Positions 1-10,333 are shown, counted from the stretch's first letter. The stretch: 37,387 bases of DNA from Eximiradius proteiniborus (GCA_937936035.1 CALGXJ010000005.1:1-37387), one strand, 5' to 3'. Made by a program: numbers and translations. The notes: generated from the sequence alone by a model not told the origin.

Positions 1-1
1 G

Positions 2-2980
2 ATGAACAGAATACCGGATACCGACTTGTTTTTTGCAAGAGTAAGAGTAGGACCTGGGTCGCACTACGTAACAGGCGAGACGCCATTTGGTGGGTATGTG
101 TATGGATTTACAAGTGTGGATTCCTACGGGTGGCCTGCTGCGATGCAGTTTAAGGTAACCGATGTAGTGGATACATTAGCTCCGGAAGTGTATGTAGAGG
201 GCAATTGTGGCAAATACACCGTGAGATTTACTGAGATTCGCAATGGCAAAGAAGGGGACGATCCATTACAACAAGATTTAGGTGTCTCTGACCAGCCAAC
301 ACTGCTTGATGGAACAAACAATTTCAAAGATCCAATATTTACAACACCATTTACGCCATTTCCACCCAAGACCGACTTTACATTCCAGTTGGAAGTTGAA
401 GATTTAACAAAAGACGCTGTTGCTTATTTATCGATAGTTGACCGAGCAGGAAATGAATCCAAAACTAAAATAGAATACTTCGCTGATAATATTGCGAGCA
501 ATCCAAATGTACTGCAATTCGGAGCTGTTCAGGTTGGCAAATCTTCTGATTTGACATATATCATACAAAACAAGGGCGGGAATGACGTAACAATAAAATC
601 AATAAAATTATATAGAGGACAATATTATCAATTGGTAGATTTGCCGGCTATCCCGACAGTAATTCCAAAGAAATCATCAATACCTATAAATGTTCGTTAT
701 TCGCCGGTTAATGAATCGCCGAATGAATTCAATTTGGATATTGACTCTGTGCTTATTGAAACTGAGTGTTTAAGATTCTCCTTCCCGGTTACTGGTCGGG
801 GTGTAGTGGCAAAGATTGACGTAACAGACTATAACTTCGGTGCGGTAGTTGTTGGCGATAAGAAGTGCCATACAAGCGGCATAGTCGTTCGCAACACGGG
901 CAGTATGGACTTAGTGATTGATGGATTCACCTGGAATCCGGGTAATCTGGCATTTACAGTAGAAGATCCGATCGAGCCGGCATTCCCTGTGATAATCACA
1001 CCGGGACAGAGTGTAGTATTTAGAACCGTATGCTTTACTCCAACAGACAATGGCGATTATACTGCAAGGATAGATTTTAACTCCAACGCAGCCAGCGGAA
1101 AATACTGGTCGAATATTCGGGGTATTGGTATTAAGCCGGGACCACAGATTACCAGCTTCAATTGGGGTGCCCGCCGTGTATTAGATGCAAATGTTAATAT
1201 GATAGATGCATATGAGGGCTATGTTGAAGTATATAATATCGGAACTTCACCACTTAAATTTATCCGTGCCGAAATTGATGAAAACGACAACGATGGTAGT
1301 TACGAAGTAGTTGGCTATGAGCCAAACTTTATCGTAACCGGACAGAACCAAATAGAAATCTGGCCCCAAACCGAAACTGACCCGAACAGGACAAAAGTTG
1401 TTCGCGTTCTTTTGAGATTTAAGCCGATTACTGATGATGTTAAAACTAATGTAAAAATTTATCCGATATTCTCTCAAAGCGACAACGTTCCACGTGGAAG
1501 CATATATGGTGTATTGGAAGGCTCGGCATATCTGCCGCAAATCGAAGCAATTGGTTATGAATTCACTCCGGAAGTGGAAGTTGGGGAGCTTCATCCAGTA
1601 ACAGGCAACATTAAAATTCGCTCGCTCGGCAATTCAGCAGATCTATTTATCAAAGAAATTCGCATACGTCCGGTAACACCGAATTCGGATCAGGACTTCA
1701 ATTTCTTGCAGCCACTGCCGACAGACTTTGTGTTGGCTCGTGGTCAGGAGCTCGAAATACCGGTTACATTCACACCAACTCGCACACTCCGCAGAGAAAT
1801 TGCATTGGATATTTACAACGATGCATTCCCGGCTTACGATAGCTTGCAAATTACTACAATCAATGTAGTTGGCAATGCATTTGACCGTGGATTGGAAGTA
1901 ACCAACATAGACTTCCAACGCAGGACACGTTGCGATGCTCCGGTATTGAGCTTTGAGGTACGCAATACAGGCACAACCCGGGCATTTGAAATTAATAATA
2001 TTCAGGTTGAAGATGCTTACGCCGATATTTTCGAAGTGCTTGGATTTACTCCAGGCGACCAGGTAGATCCACAAAGCACCAAAGTATACAACGTTCGTTT
2101 CAAACCAGCAGCTCGCACTGGGCAAATCCACGACAATGGTAACAAAATTAAAGCAAAATTATACGTTGAAACTTCTATTGGCACTTATGAAGCAGAACTT
2201 GCAGGAATGAGCGTTCTCAGCAAAGTAGAGTTGTCACTTCCTCGCATTGACCAGATGACAGCTGGAATGACTACAACTAGTAAATACAAAGAATTCCCTG
2301 TTTCTATTAAGCTTGTACCTGATGCCGGACATATGGGCACCTGGCCTGAAGTTCAAATTACTGAGTTTACTGTTGAAATCAAATACAATCCAAAATGGAT
2401 GAAATACAATGGCTCTGTTACTCCGGGTGAAGTATTGAGAAACTGGGTTCTCACTGCAAACGAAGTGCTACATAGCGAAACATCTGCTTCGTTGTTTGTA
2501 CACGGTAAAGGTGGATTGCCAATCGACAAGGATGGAAAACTCTTCAATCCAAACTTCTTAATTCTGCTATCCGATAGCAGTTCGTTTGCTCCAATGTTTG
2601 GACAAATTACATTACACAACCGCGACGAATGCGTAAGCTCGGTGAATATTCCCGGACGTATTTCATTGCAACATTGTGTGCAGGACCTGCGTAACGTTAT
2701 CATTAACAAGAACCAGTTCAAGATGATACCTATTAAGCCAAATCCAGTTTCTGGTGGCTCGGTAACGCTTGATTTCAGCGTTGGTTTGGATAACGTATAT
2801 ACCCGTATCGAGCTTATAAACGCACAAGGTGAAGTTGTTCGGGTGCTTCAGGACGGCGAAATGCGTGCTGGCGACTACAAAGCAACAATCATCACAAGCG
2901 AACTTGGCTCGGGCGTATACTTTATCAATATGGTGAGCGGTCCGTTCCAGGCACGCGAGAAACTCGTTATTGTGAAATAA
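2..2980 (+). CDS. Choice-of-anchor D / ASH-repeat secreted protein with T9SS C-terminal sorting tail (5' end probably cut by the window edge)
   Basis: Repeated Ig/ASH-like segments (FGAVQVGKSSDLTYIIQNKG, FGAVVVGDKKCHTSGIVVRNTG) and a C-terminal tail PIKPNPVSGGSVTLDFSV...GVYFINMVSG...KLVIVK typical of T9SS sorting domains; the ORF reaches the window edge and has no signal peptide. Confidence 0.85.
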   Translation: MNRIPDTDLFFARVRVGPGSHYVTGETPFGGYVYGFTSVDSYGWPAAMQFKVTDVVDTLAPEVYVEGNCGKYTVRFTEIRNGKEGDDPLQQDLGVSDQPTLLDGTNNFKDPIFTTPFTPFPPKTDFTFQLEVEDLTKDAVAYLSIVDRAGNESKTKIEYFADNIASNPNVLQFGAVQVGKSSDLTYIIQNKGGNDVTIKSIKLYRGQYYQLVDLPAIPTVIPKKSSIPINVRYSPVNESPNEFNLDIDSVLIETECLRFSFPVTGRGVVAKIDVTDYNFGAVVVGDKKCHTSGIVVRNTGSMDLVIDGFTWNPGNLAFTVEDPIEPAFPVIITPGQSVVFRTVCFTPTDNGDYTARIDFNSNAASGKYWSNIRGIGIKPGPQITSFNWGARRVLDANVNMIDAYEGYVEVYNIGTSPLKFIRAEIDENDNDGSYEVVGYEPNFIVTGQNQIEIWPQTETDPNRTKVVRVLLRFKPITDDVKTNVKIYPIFSQSDNVPRGSIYGVLEGSAYLPQIEAIGYEFTPEVEVGELHPVTGNIKIRSLGNSADLFIKEIRIRPVTPNSDQDFNFLQPLPTDFVLARGQELEIPVTFTPTRTLRREIALDIYNDAFPAYDSLQITTINVVGNAFDRGLEVTNIDFQRRTRCDAPVLSFEVRNTGTTRAFEINNIQVEDAYADIFEVLGFTPGDQVDPQSTKVYNVRFKPAARTGQIHDNGNKIKAKLYVETSIGTYEAELAGMSVLSKVELSLPRIDQMTAGMTTTSKYKEFPVSIKLVPDAGHMGTWPEVQITEFTVEIKYNPKWMKYNGSVTPGEVLRNWVLTANEVLHSETSASLFVHGKGGLPIDKDGKLFNPNFLILLSDSSSFAPMFGQITLHNRDECVSSVNIPGRISLQHCVQDLRNVIINKNQFKMIPIKPNPVSGGSVTLDFSVGLDNVYTRIELINAQGEVVRVLQDGEMRAGDYKATIITSELGSGVYFINMVSGPFQAREKLVIVK

Positions 2981-3001
2981 CCTTGATTTAGACAAGTAAG
3001 G

Positions 3002-3033
3002 AAGGGCTACCACCGAAGGTAGCCCTTTCTTTT
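3002..3033 (+). terminator. Intrinsic terminator
   Basis: AAGGGCTACC-accgaa-GGTAGCCCTT followed by TCTTTTT. Confidence 0.9.
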
Positions 3034-3200
3034 TGCCCGGAATGCAAATTCCCAATAATTATGTTTAAGCAGATGGCGAAGAACAGGTCGATTGAAAATA
3101 AAACACTTAGGCGTTTGATTTCTTTGTAATTCGAAAAAAAAATAGTAATTTACTTAATATTTTGCATACAAATTGTTAATTCTCATAGAGGTAAGGAATT

Positions 3201-5228
3201 ATGAAGCAATGGATTATCGTTGCGATTCTGTTATTTGGAATTAGTTTTGTTTCTTTTGCCCAGAAGAAGAAACCGGCTGACAATTCAAACATTGTATTGG
3301 CAACAGTTGGCAAGGAAAATATTACTTACAAGCAAGTCGAGCGCGCATTCCAGAAAAATATGAACCGCAAGCATCAAAAGCTAACCGATTTGTCAAAAGA
3401 TAGCATCATTGATTTTCTGAATCTTTATGTAAATTATAGGCTGAAAGTTCAGGACGCTATTGCTCGCGGTTTCGACAAAGATTCTGCAGTTATAGACGAC
3501 ATCAGCCAAAACAGGAAATTGCTTGCCGAATCTTTCTTCTTCGAAAAGAAACTAACCGAACCTACTCTTGAGAGATGGCAAAAAATGCGTGAAAAAGAAT
3601 ATAAAGTTGCAATAATTATTGCTTTTGTTGGGGCTAGCAACGATACTGCCGCAGCCTTCGAAAAAATCAAAAATGCCTTGAATGAATTGCAGCAAGGCGT
3701 TCCGTTCGAAGAAGTTGCCAAAAAATATTCAGACGACCCGGAAACATCCAGGAACGGTGGAGTTGTGCGAAGCTACATAACTGTTGGGCGTGTCAATAGA
3801 ATTTTGGAAGAAGAAATATATAAACTGAAAAAAGGCGAATATACTAAACAACCAGTAAGAACTAATTTCGGATACTTCTTAATAAAGGCTTTGGACGAAT
3901 CACCCCGCAACTACCTGAAACTTCGCTCAATAGTTCTCGAAAACAAAAATAATAAGATTAGCGATGAAGAGTTCAGGCAGAAAGCCGATAGTTTAGTTCA
4001 GGTAATGCGTCAGGGCAAGGCTTCTTTCGACGCAATAGCAAAAGAGCATAGCATCGATACTCGCACCGCACCGCAGGGCGGGGCAGTCGACGGATATTAC
4101 AGCCGTTCTACTGGTTTGAACAACACTCAGGAAACTTATATCCCGGAAATCGAAGAAGCAATTTATAAGCTGAAAGCCGGTGAAATTTCGAATCCTGTCT
4201 TTGCCCAAAACTATTACCATATTTTCAAAGTTGATTCTATATTGCCTGTGAACACTGCAGCCGAACTCGACGAACTTCGGGCTACTTACAAACGCCTCTA
4301 TTTTTCTGAAGATAAGATGAAATACATTGAAAAGCTCGAAAATGAATATGGGTTCAGAATGAACGATCAGGCACTGGATGCACTGGTTAATCAGCTCGAC
4401 ACTACCAAAACAAGCCTTGAGCAAGGTTGGGATGCGTCGGTAACTGAATCTGTAAAGCAACAGAATTTGTTTACTTTGCGTGGCGAGAGCACAACTGTTG
4501 GCAAGTTTGTCGATGAAGTTTCAAAATCGAAAGATCTTCGCGGCACTCCGCTCAATCGCGATGGGCTAAGCAGTGCAATCAAAAAAATTGTTGAATCGCG
4601 TGTTGTTGATTATGCAACAAGCAATTTAGAGAAAGAATACGAGGAATTTCACGATTTGGTGAAAGAGTTTCGCGATGGAATATTGCTTTTCAAAGTCGAG
4701 GCACTCGAAGTATGGGACAAAATGAAGTTCGATTCTGTGTTGGCAAGAGTGTATTACGACACAACATCGATGGATTTGACTCGCCCGGTTATGTATGATA
4801 TAAGCGAGATTTACTTTTTGCAAAAGGCAGATGCCGATAGCGTCTATAAGCAAATAAGTTCCGGTGCAATTAGTTTCGATGAAGCGGCAAACAAGCACAC
4901 TCAGAGAATAGGGATGCGAGCAAAAAACGGTCATCACGGACTTCTTCCGCTTGACCGCAACCAGCTTGCAAAACTTGCTTCCGAAAAGAAACTCCGCCCG
5001 GGCGATATGTCTGAGCCAGTAGCTTATGAGCAAGGCTATTCAATTATCAAAGTGAATGCAATCGAGGATGCACGCAAAAAGTCGTTCGAAGAGGCAATTC
5101 CTGATATTGCACCAAAAATTCAGGATTTAATCCAAAAAAGACTTACCGAAGAATGGCTTAACCGCCTGCGAAAGCAATTCCCTGTGAAAATTGAGACAAA
5201 AAATATCAGCCAGATAGCGAATAAATAA
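3201..5228 (+). CDS. Peptidylprolyl isomerase, PpiC/SurA-like with about three parvulin-type segments
   Basis: Signal peptide MKQWIIVAILLFGISFVSFAQ; repeated parvulin signatures (FEEVAKKYSDDPETSRNGGVV, FDAIAKEHSIDTRTAPQGGAV, FDEAANKHTQRIGMRAKNGHHG). Confidence 0.9.
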   Translation: MKQWIIVAILLFGISFVSFAQKKKPADNSNIVLATVGKENITYKQVERAFQKNMNRKHQKLTDLSKDSIIDFLNLYVNYRLKVQDAIARGFDKDSAVIDDISQNRKLLAESFFFEKKLTEPTLERWQKMREKEYKVAIIIAFVGASNDTAAAFEKIKNALNELQQGVPFEEVAKKYSDDPETSRNGGVVRSYITVGRVNRILEEEIYKLKKGEYTKQPVRTNFGYFLIKALDESPRNYLKLRSIVLENKNNKISDEEFRQKADSLVQVMRQGKASFDAIAKEHSIDTRTAPQGGAVDGYYSRSTGLNNTQETYIPEIEEAIYKLKAGEISNPVFAQNYYHIFKVDSILPVNTAAELDELRATYKRLYFSEDKMKYIEKLENEYGFRMNDQALDALVNQLDTTKTSLEQGWDASVTESVKQQNLFTLRGESTTVGKFVDEVSKSKDLRGTPLNRDGLSSAIKKIVESRVVDYATSNLEKEYEEFHDLVKEFRDGILLFKVEALEVWDKMKFDSVLARVYYDTTSMDLTRPVMYDISEIYFLQKADADSVYKQISSGAISFDEAANKHTQRIGMRAKNGHHGLLPLDRNQLAKLASEKKLRPGDMSEPVAYEQGYSIIKVNAIEDARKKSFEEAIPDIAPKIQDLIQKRLTEEWLNRLRKQFPVKIETKNISQIANK

Positions 5229-5238
5229 AGCATAAGGC

Positions 5239-5268
5239 AAGGGGCGAGAGTAATTCTCGCCCTTTTTT
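5239..5268 (+). terminator. Intrinsic terminator
   Basis: GGGCGAGA-gtaat-TCTCGCCC followed by TTTTTT. Confidence 0.88.
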
Positions 5269-5270
5269 GT

Positions 5271-5349
5271 GTATAGATATGCAATGCAATTATCGTGTGT
5301 AGAGACGCAATGCGAATAACGGTAGAAACGCAATGCATTGCGTCTCTAC
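5271..5349. repeat. REP/MITE-like cluster of degenerate GTAGAGACGCAATGC units ending in a palindrome
   Basis: GTAGAGACGCAATGC at 5299-5313, GTAGAAACGCAATGC at 5322-5336 and the inverse GCATTGCGTCTCTAC at 5335-5349, with a degenerate copy (gtatagatatgcaatgc) at 5271-5287. Confidence 0.75.
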
Positions 5350-5617
5350 ATATAAATCCGAAGAGAAGGCTTGAGACGCTTGCAATACGTTTATTTACAA
5401 AAAATGCAAAAAAAATAAAAAAATGAAAAAAAATTACTTGTTTAGAAAAAAAATGTTGTAAGTTGTTGAAAAACTTTATATATTTACAACGTGATATTTG
5501 CAAAGTGTCGTGAAATCCTTGAAAAATAACGTTATAGAGAAACTCAAATTTTTATTAACTATATTAACTAATTTTTATTAGTTTTCTCTTTTTTTTCCAT
5601 TAATTAAAGGTGTTTTT

Positions 5618-5917
5618 ATGAACAAAACAGACTTAATCAAAGCAGTAGCAGAAACCGCTGGCATGACAAAGGTTGATGCAGAAAAAGCTATCAATGCAAC
5701 TTTTGATTCAATCAAAGGTGTTCTCGTAAAAGGCGAGAAACTCACCTTGGTTGGATTTGGTACATTCGAAGTTGCAGACCGCAAAGCACGCACAGGCAAA
5801 AATCCACGTACTGGCGACACAATTAAAATTCCTGCTACAAAAGTTGCAAGATTCAAACCAGGCAAGACTTTGAAAGAAGAAGTTGCTGCTACAGCTAAAA
5901 ATAAGAAGAAAAAATAA
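5618..5917 (+). CDS. HU-family DNA-binding protein
   Basis: MNKTDLIKAVAETAGMTKVDAEKAIN...GFGTFEVADRKARTGKNPRTGDTIKIPATKVARFKPGKTLK. Confidence 0.97.
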   Translation: MNKTDLIKAVAETAGMTKVDAEKAINATFDSIKGVLVKGEKLTLVGFGTFEVADRKARTGKNPRTGDTIKIPATKVARFKPGKTLKEEVAATAKNKKKK

Positions 5918-5938
5918 TTTTTTCTGATTGTAAAAATT

Positions 5939-5964
5939 GCCGTTCATAATGAACGGCTTTTTTT
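5939..5964 (+). terminator. Intrinsic terminator of the HU gene
   Basis: GCCGTTCAT-a-ATGAACGGC followed by TTTTTTT. Confidence 0.9.
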
Positions 5965-6005
5965 ATATTTTTGCCTAATTTGTTTTATTCAATTTTTAAA
6001 AAATT

Positions 6006-6938
6006 ATGAATAACGACTATTTACTAAGCAAGCCATACTTAATCAACTCTGAAGATTTGACCGCAGAAGATATCTCAGCAGTTTTCGAAAAAGCTCAGTT
6101 CTTTTTGGAAAATTATCCTAAAGAGAGAAAATTTTCAGATTTGAAAGGAATAACAGTTGCTCTTGCGTTCTTCGAGCCATCGACACGCACAAAGCTTTCG
6201 TTCGAACTTGCAGCGAAGAGACTTTCTGCCGACACAATTTCTTTTGCATCGTCGTCGTCAAGTCTGACCAAAGGCGAATCTCTGATAGATACGCTTCGGA
6301 CAATTGAAGCAATGGATGTTCAGATGTATGTTGTTCGGCACTCGAACAGCGGTGTTCCGAAATTATTGCAGGAGAACACACGCGGCGTTATTCTCAATGC
6401 GGGCGATGGCAAGCATGAGCATCCAACGCAGGCATTGCTCGATAGCTTCACCCTGTGGCGTCATTTCGGACGAGTAGAAGGGTTGAAAGTGTGTATTGCC
6501 GGCGATATTTTGCACAGCCGTGTAGCGCGCTCGAATATTAATGTGTTGAAAACACTTGGGGCAGAGGTGGCTCTATGCTCGCCGGGCACATTGTTGCCGA
6601 GATACTTGAATCCATGGGATGTAAAAATAATAGAAAGTGTTGACGACGCGATAGAGTGGGCGAATGTTCTGCTTATGCTTCGATTGCAAAGAGAGAGAAT
6701 GGAAAGTGGAGTTCTTCCGTCGATTCGGGAGTTTTCTAAATACTATGGTGTGTCTTTGGAGCAATTTTCGCGCAAGCCGGATCTTGTGCTTATGCATCCG
6801 GGACCAGTTAATTATGGGATTGAGCTTGATTACAGAGTTAGTTCATATCCAAACTGCCTTATACAAACGCAAGTAACTCACGGCGTATTTATTCGTATGG
6901 CACTGCTGTCGCTTCTTTCCAAATTTGTTGCAGTATAG
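6006..6938 (+). CDS. pyrB: Aspartate carbamoyltransferase catalytic subunit
   Basis: FFEPSTRTKLSFELA, GDGKHEHPTQALLDSFTLWR, LMHPGPVNYGIEL. Confidence 0.93.
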   Translation: MNNDYLLSKPYLINSEDLTAEDISAVFEKAQFFLENYPKERKFSDLKGITVALAFFEPSTRTKLSFELAAKRLSADTISFASSSSSLTKGESLIDTLRTIEAMDVQMYVVRHSNSGVPKLLQENTRGVILNAGDGKHEHPTQALLDSFTLWRHFGRVEGLKVCIAGDILHSRVARSNINVLKTLGAEVALCSPGTLLPRYLNPWDVKIIESVDDAIEWANVLLMLRLQRERMESGVLPSIREFSKYYGVSLEQFSRKPDLVLMHPGPVNYGIELDYRVSSYPNCLIQTQVTHGVFIRMALLSLLSKFVAV

Positions 6939-6965
6939 GCAGGTTCGCCACCTGTTTATACTGCA
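6929..6965 (+). other. Hairpin overlapping the pyrB stop codon
   Basis: TGCAGTATA-gg-CAGGT-tcgcc-ACCTG-tt-TATACTGCA; the pyrB TAG (6936-6938) lies in or next to the left arm. Confidence 0.7.
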
Positions 6966-6992
6966 TTTCCCGCTTTTACTATCAATGCTGAT

Positions 6993-7835
6993 ATGAAAAG
7001 AACAACTATATTAGATATTATCAATAGCGGCTCGGAATATTTAAAAAAGCACAGCGTAGAGAGTCCGAGATTAAATGTAGAACTATTGCTATCGAAAACT
7101 CTCAATTTACAGAGGTTGCAGCTTTATCTGAGGCACGATATGCCGCTCGAAGAGAACGAACTCGAGCATATGAGGCAATTGCTACGAAAGCGTGCATCCG
7201 GCGAACCTTTGCAATATTTGCTAAACAAAGAGCAATTTCTCAATATTGAATTGGTGCTAAACAATGCAGTGCTAATTCCTCGACCGGAAACTGAACTACT
7301 TGCAAAAAAAGCCGAAGAATTAATTCGTCAGCGTTCATACAAAAGAATATTGGATATTGGCACTGGCTCGGGATGTATTGCAATCTATCTTGCAACATGC
7401 TTTCCCGACGCTGAAATTCTTGCAATAGATAAAAACCCGGAGGCTCTTGAAGTTGCTAAACAAAATGCCGAACTAAGCAAAGTTGGGAATATTAGATTTT
7501 ATCAGTCGGACATACTGAAAGTATCGCCAAAACAGAGATACGACTTGATAGTTTCAAATCCGCCGTACATTTCGCTTGAAGATTACAATCAGCTTGAACG
7601 TGAGCTTTACCACGAACCGAAAGAAGCGCTAACGGACGAAGCCGATGGGCTAACGTTTTACCGACGCTTTGCCGAGATTTTTCCTTCGGCATTAAGTCGT
7701 GGAGGGGCTTTTTTGCTTGAACTTCCTGCGAACAGGGAAGCTGATCTGAGGGCAATTTTTGGTGCTTTCAGGATAGAATTTATTAAAGATTTTAACGGAC
7801 ACACAAGGATTTTGCTTGGGCAAGTAACCAAATAA
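6993..7835 (+). CDS. prmC: Peptide chain release factor N5-glutamine methyltransferase
   Basis: LDIGTGSGCIAIYLA, VSNPPYISLEDYNQLERELYHEPKEALTDEADGLTFYR. Confidence 0.95.
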   Translation: MKRTTILDIINSGSEYLKKHSVESPRLNVELLLSKTLNLQRLQLYLRHDMPLEENELEHMRQLLRKRASGEPLQYLLNKEQFLNIELVLNNAVLIPRPETELLAKKAEELIRQRSYKRILDIGTGSGCIAIYLATCFPDAEILAIDKNPEALEVAKQNAELSKVGNIRFYQSDILKVSPKQRYDLIVSNPPYISLEDYNQLERELYHEPKEALTDEADGLTFYRRFAEIFPSALSRGGAFLLELPANREADLRAIFGAFRIEFIKDFNGHTRILLGQVTK

Positions 7836-8013
7836 AGCATTAATTTGTTGTATCATAAATTGTGAGATTAATATTAAGGTAATATTAAGAATAAATAAAT
7901 TCGATAATGAATGATTAATTTTTGTTTAATATTAGCAAAGATAAACAAAATATTATAATAAGTATGTTTTTTTTATTATTTTTGAAATTACGTATAATAA
8001 AAGGAGTTAATAG

Positions 8014-8352
8014 ATGTCGCAAGTAAAAGTAGAAGAGCAGATAGGCGGGGTGATAATCCATTTGCGTGGGCAATTCATCGGTGGCGAGGAAACCGATGCA
8101 CTTCGCGATATATTGAAAAAGTATGCCGAAGAGAAGAAAAACAAATTGATAATTGATTTTGAGAAAGCAACTTATTTGAATTCAACGGCTTTGGGTGTGC
8201 TAATAGCGGCTCACTCGAATTTTGCAAAACGCGGTGGCGAAATAATTTTATGCAATTTAGATAAATCACTCGAAAATATATTTATCATAACAAAACTGAT
8301 AACTGTATTTAATGTTGCAGATGATTTGCAATCAGCAATAAAAATGTTGTAA
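8014..8352 (+). CDS. STAS-domain anti-sigma factor antagonist-like protein
   Basis: 112 aa with a STAS pattern: VIIHLRGQF...LIIDFEKATYLNSTALGVLIAAHSNFAKRGGEIILCNL. Confidence 0.88.
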   Translation: MSQVKVEEQIGGVIIHLRGQFIGGEETDALRDILKKYAEEKKNKLIIDFEKATYLNSTALGVLIAAHSNFAKRGGEIILCNLDKSLENIFIITKLITVFNVADDLQSAIKML

Positions 8353-8391
8353 TAATATTTATTAACTTTAAACAAATTATGGAGTTTTTTT

Positions 8392-9165
8392 ATGAAAAAT
8401 CTGTTTAATGTAATTGCCATTTCGATAGCAATTGCAATTGCGTTTGCATTTTACTTTATTGTAATGGGAAATCCTGCAAACTTTGCGGACGCTGCAAAAC
8501 ACGAACCAGTGAACGTACTTGGGATGGTTTACACAGGTGGTCCACTTGTAGCATTACTTATTTCGTTCATTATTTTGGCTGTTACTTTTACAGTAGAACG
8601 TTTCTTATCGATCAACAAAGCAAAGGGCAAAGGCAACCCTGTTGCATTTATTCGTTCAGTAATCAAAAATCTTGAAAACGACAATTTAGATGAAGCATTG
8701 GCTGAATGCGATAAACAACGCGGTTCGATTGCTAATGTTCTTCGTGCAGCAATTTCCCGCTTCAAAGAAGTAAAAGACGACGAAAACTACGGTCCAGAAA
8801 AGAAAATCTCCGAAGTTCAACGTTCAATCGACGAGGCGATGAACCTCGAAACACCACTACTTGAAAAGAACCTTGTAATTCTATCGACACTTGCATCAAT
8901 TGCAACAATGGTTGGTCTTTTGGGAACAACAATCGGTATGATTCGTGCATTCGCAGCACTTGCACAAAGCGGAACAGTTTCGGCAATTCAGTTGTCGATA
9001 GGTATCTCGGAAGCATTGTATAATACAGCTGGCGGGCTTGCTGCAGCAATTATTTCAATCGTTGCGTATAACTTCTTCACAACTAAGGTAGATAATTTCG
9101 TTTATATGATAGACGAAGCAATTTTGAACATTACACAGATTTTCACAATTAAAACTAAAAAATAA
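8392..9165 (+). CDS. MotA/TolQ/ExbB proton channel family protein
   Basis: STLASIATMVGLLGTTIGMIRAFAALAQSG...ISEALYNTAGGLAAAIISIVAYNFF. Confidence 0.94.
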   Translation: MKNLFNVIAISIAIAIAFAFYFIVMGNPANFADAAKHEPVNVLGMVYTGGPLVALLISFIILAVTFTVERFLSINKAKGKGNPVAFIRSVIKNLENDNLDEALAECDKQRGSIANVLRAAISRFKEVKDDENYGPEKKISEVQRSIDEAMNLETPLLEKNLVILSTLASIATMVGLLGTTIGMIRAFAALAQSGTVSAIQLSIGISEALYNTAGGLAAAIISIVAYNFFTTKVDNFVYMIDEAILNITQIFTIKTKK

Positions 9166-9196
9166 TTTTTCTAATTAGCAGAAAAGGAGTCTGCAA

Positions 9197-9709
9197 GTGG
9201 CTAAAGTTAAAAAGAAAAGAGTAGGTTTTGTAATAGACATGACCCCACTGGTCGATATTACATTCCTTCTGCTAACTTTCTTTATGTTTACAGCAAAGTT
9301 CAAGACACAGGCAGAAAGCGAGCAGAAATTTGTAATCAAGCGACCAGCTTCGACTCCTGTCGATACAGCAACGATACCAGACAAAGATTTAGCAGTAATC
9401 AAAGTTGCAATTGATAGTGCAACAAGCGACACAATGTATTACTACGAAGTGCTCAACGAGGCAGACCGTCAGGCTGTCTGGCAGAAGATGCCAAATTTCA
9501 CACCTGAATTGCTCTCGAAGCACCAATTGCCAGTAGACAAAGATATGCTAAACGAACTGGTGCTCGCCACTCGTGTGGTTCGCCCGGCGACAAAGTTTGC
9601 TATCGATGCTGATAAGAAACTGAGATTTAAATGGATAGCCGATGCGATGGATATTCTTCGCCGCAATCGTGCTACAATGTTCAATTACGTTACTGACAAA
9701 AAACAGTAA
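9197..9709 (+). CDS. ExbD/TolR biopolymer transport protein (copy 1)
   Basis: VGFVIDMTPLVDITFLLLTFFMFTAKF. Confidence 0.93.
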   Translation: MAKVKKKRVGFVIDMTPLVDITFLLLTFFMFTAKFKTQAESEQKFVIKRPASTPVDTATIPDKDLAVIKVAIDSATSDTMYYYEVLNEADRQAVWQKMPNFTPELLSKHQLPVDKDMLNELVLATRVVRPATKFAIDADKKLRFKWIADAMDILRRNRATMFNYVTDKKQ

Positions 9710-9761
9710 CTAATTTAACTAACAAATTGTTATATTAATTAGAAAACTAAGGAGAAAATAA

Positions 9762-10331
9762 ATGGCTGGTGGTGGTGGTCAATTAAAAGCGGAACGTGCC
9801 AAAAGAGGAAAGGCGTCTAAAAGAAAAAAGATGAAGCGCGTAGGCTTCCATATCGATATGACGCCTCTGGTAGATATCACCTTCCTGCTTTTGACGTTCT
9901 TTATGTTTGCAACCACTTTGGCTGCTCCACAAGTAATGGAGATGTCTATTCCACCGGAGATTGTCAAACAGGTAGAAGTACGCGAATCTGAGCTCCTGCA
10001 AATATTTATTCGCGACGACGATAAACTGTTCTATGCTAAAGGAAGCGACGACCCGCAACCGATTGAACTAAAAGAAGTGCGTGCTTTAGCTGAACGCGAA
10101 AACCTTATGCCGAATGTTCGTAATCGTCTTATTACTTCATTGAAAATCTCCGACGATGCTACTTACGATATGGTTATCAAAGTTCTTGACGAACTGAATC
10201 TTGCAGAGGTAAAAATTACCGAAGAAATCGGAAAAGAACTTGATGAAAACGGGCAGCCTAAAAAACGTGAGCGTAGATTTACTATCGCTCCAATGCTTGA
10301 AGAAGACATTAAAAAATTAGCGGAGTTGTAG
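9762..10331 (+). CDS. ExbD/TolR biopolymer transport protein (copy 2)
   Basis: VGFHIDMTPLVDITFLLLTFFMFATTL. Confidence 0.93.
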   Translation: MAGGGGQLKAERAKRGKASKRKKMKRVGFHIDMTPLVDITFLLLTFFMFATTLAAPQVMEMSIPPEIVKQVEVRESELLQIFIRDDDKLFYAKGSDDPQPIELKEVRALAERENLMPNVRNRLITSLKISDDATYDMVIKVLDELNLAEVKITEEIGKELDENGQPKKRERRFTIAPMLEEDIKKLAEL

Positions 10332-10333
10332 TT

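Noticed and set aside
1643-2131. 162-aa minus-strand ORF in the T9SS protein
   Set aside because: Antisense shadow of a coding region with repeated domains on the + strand.
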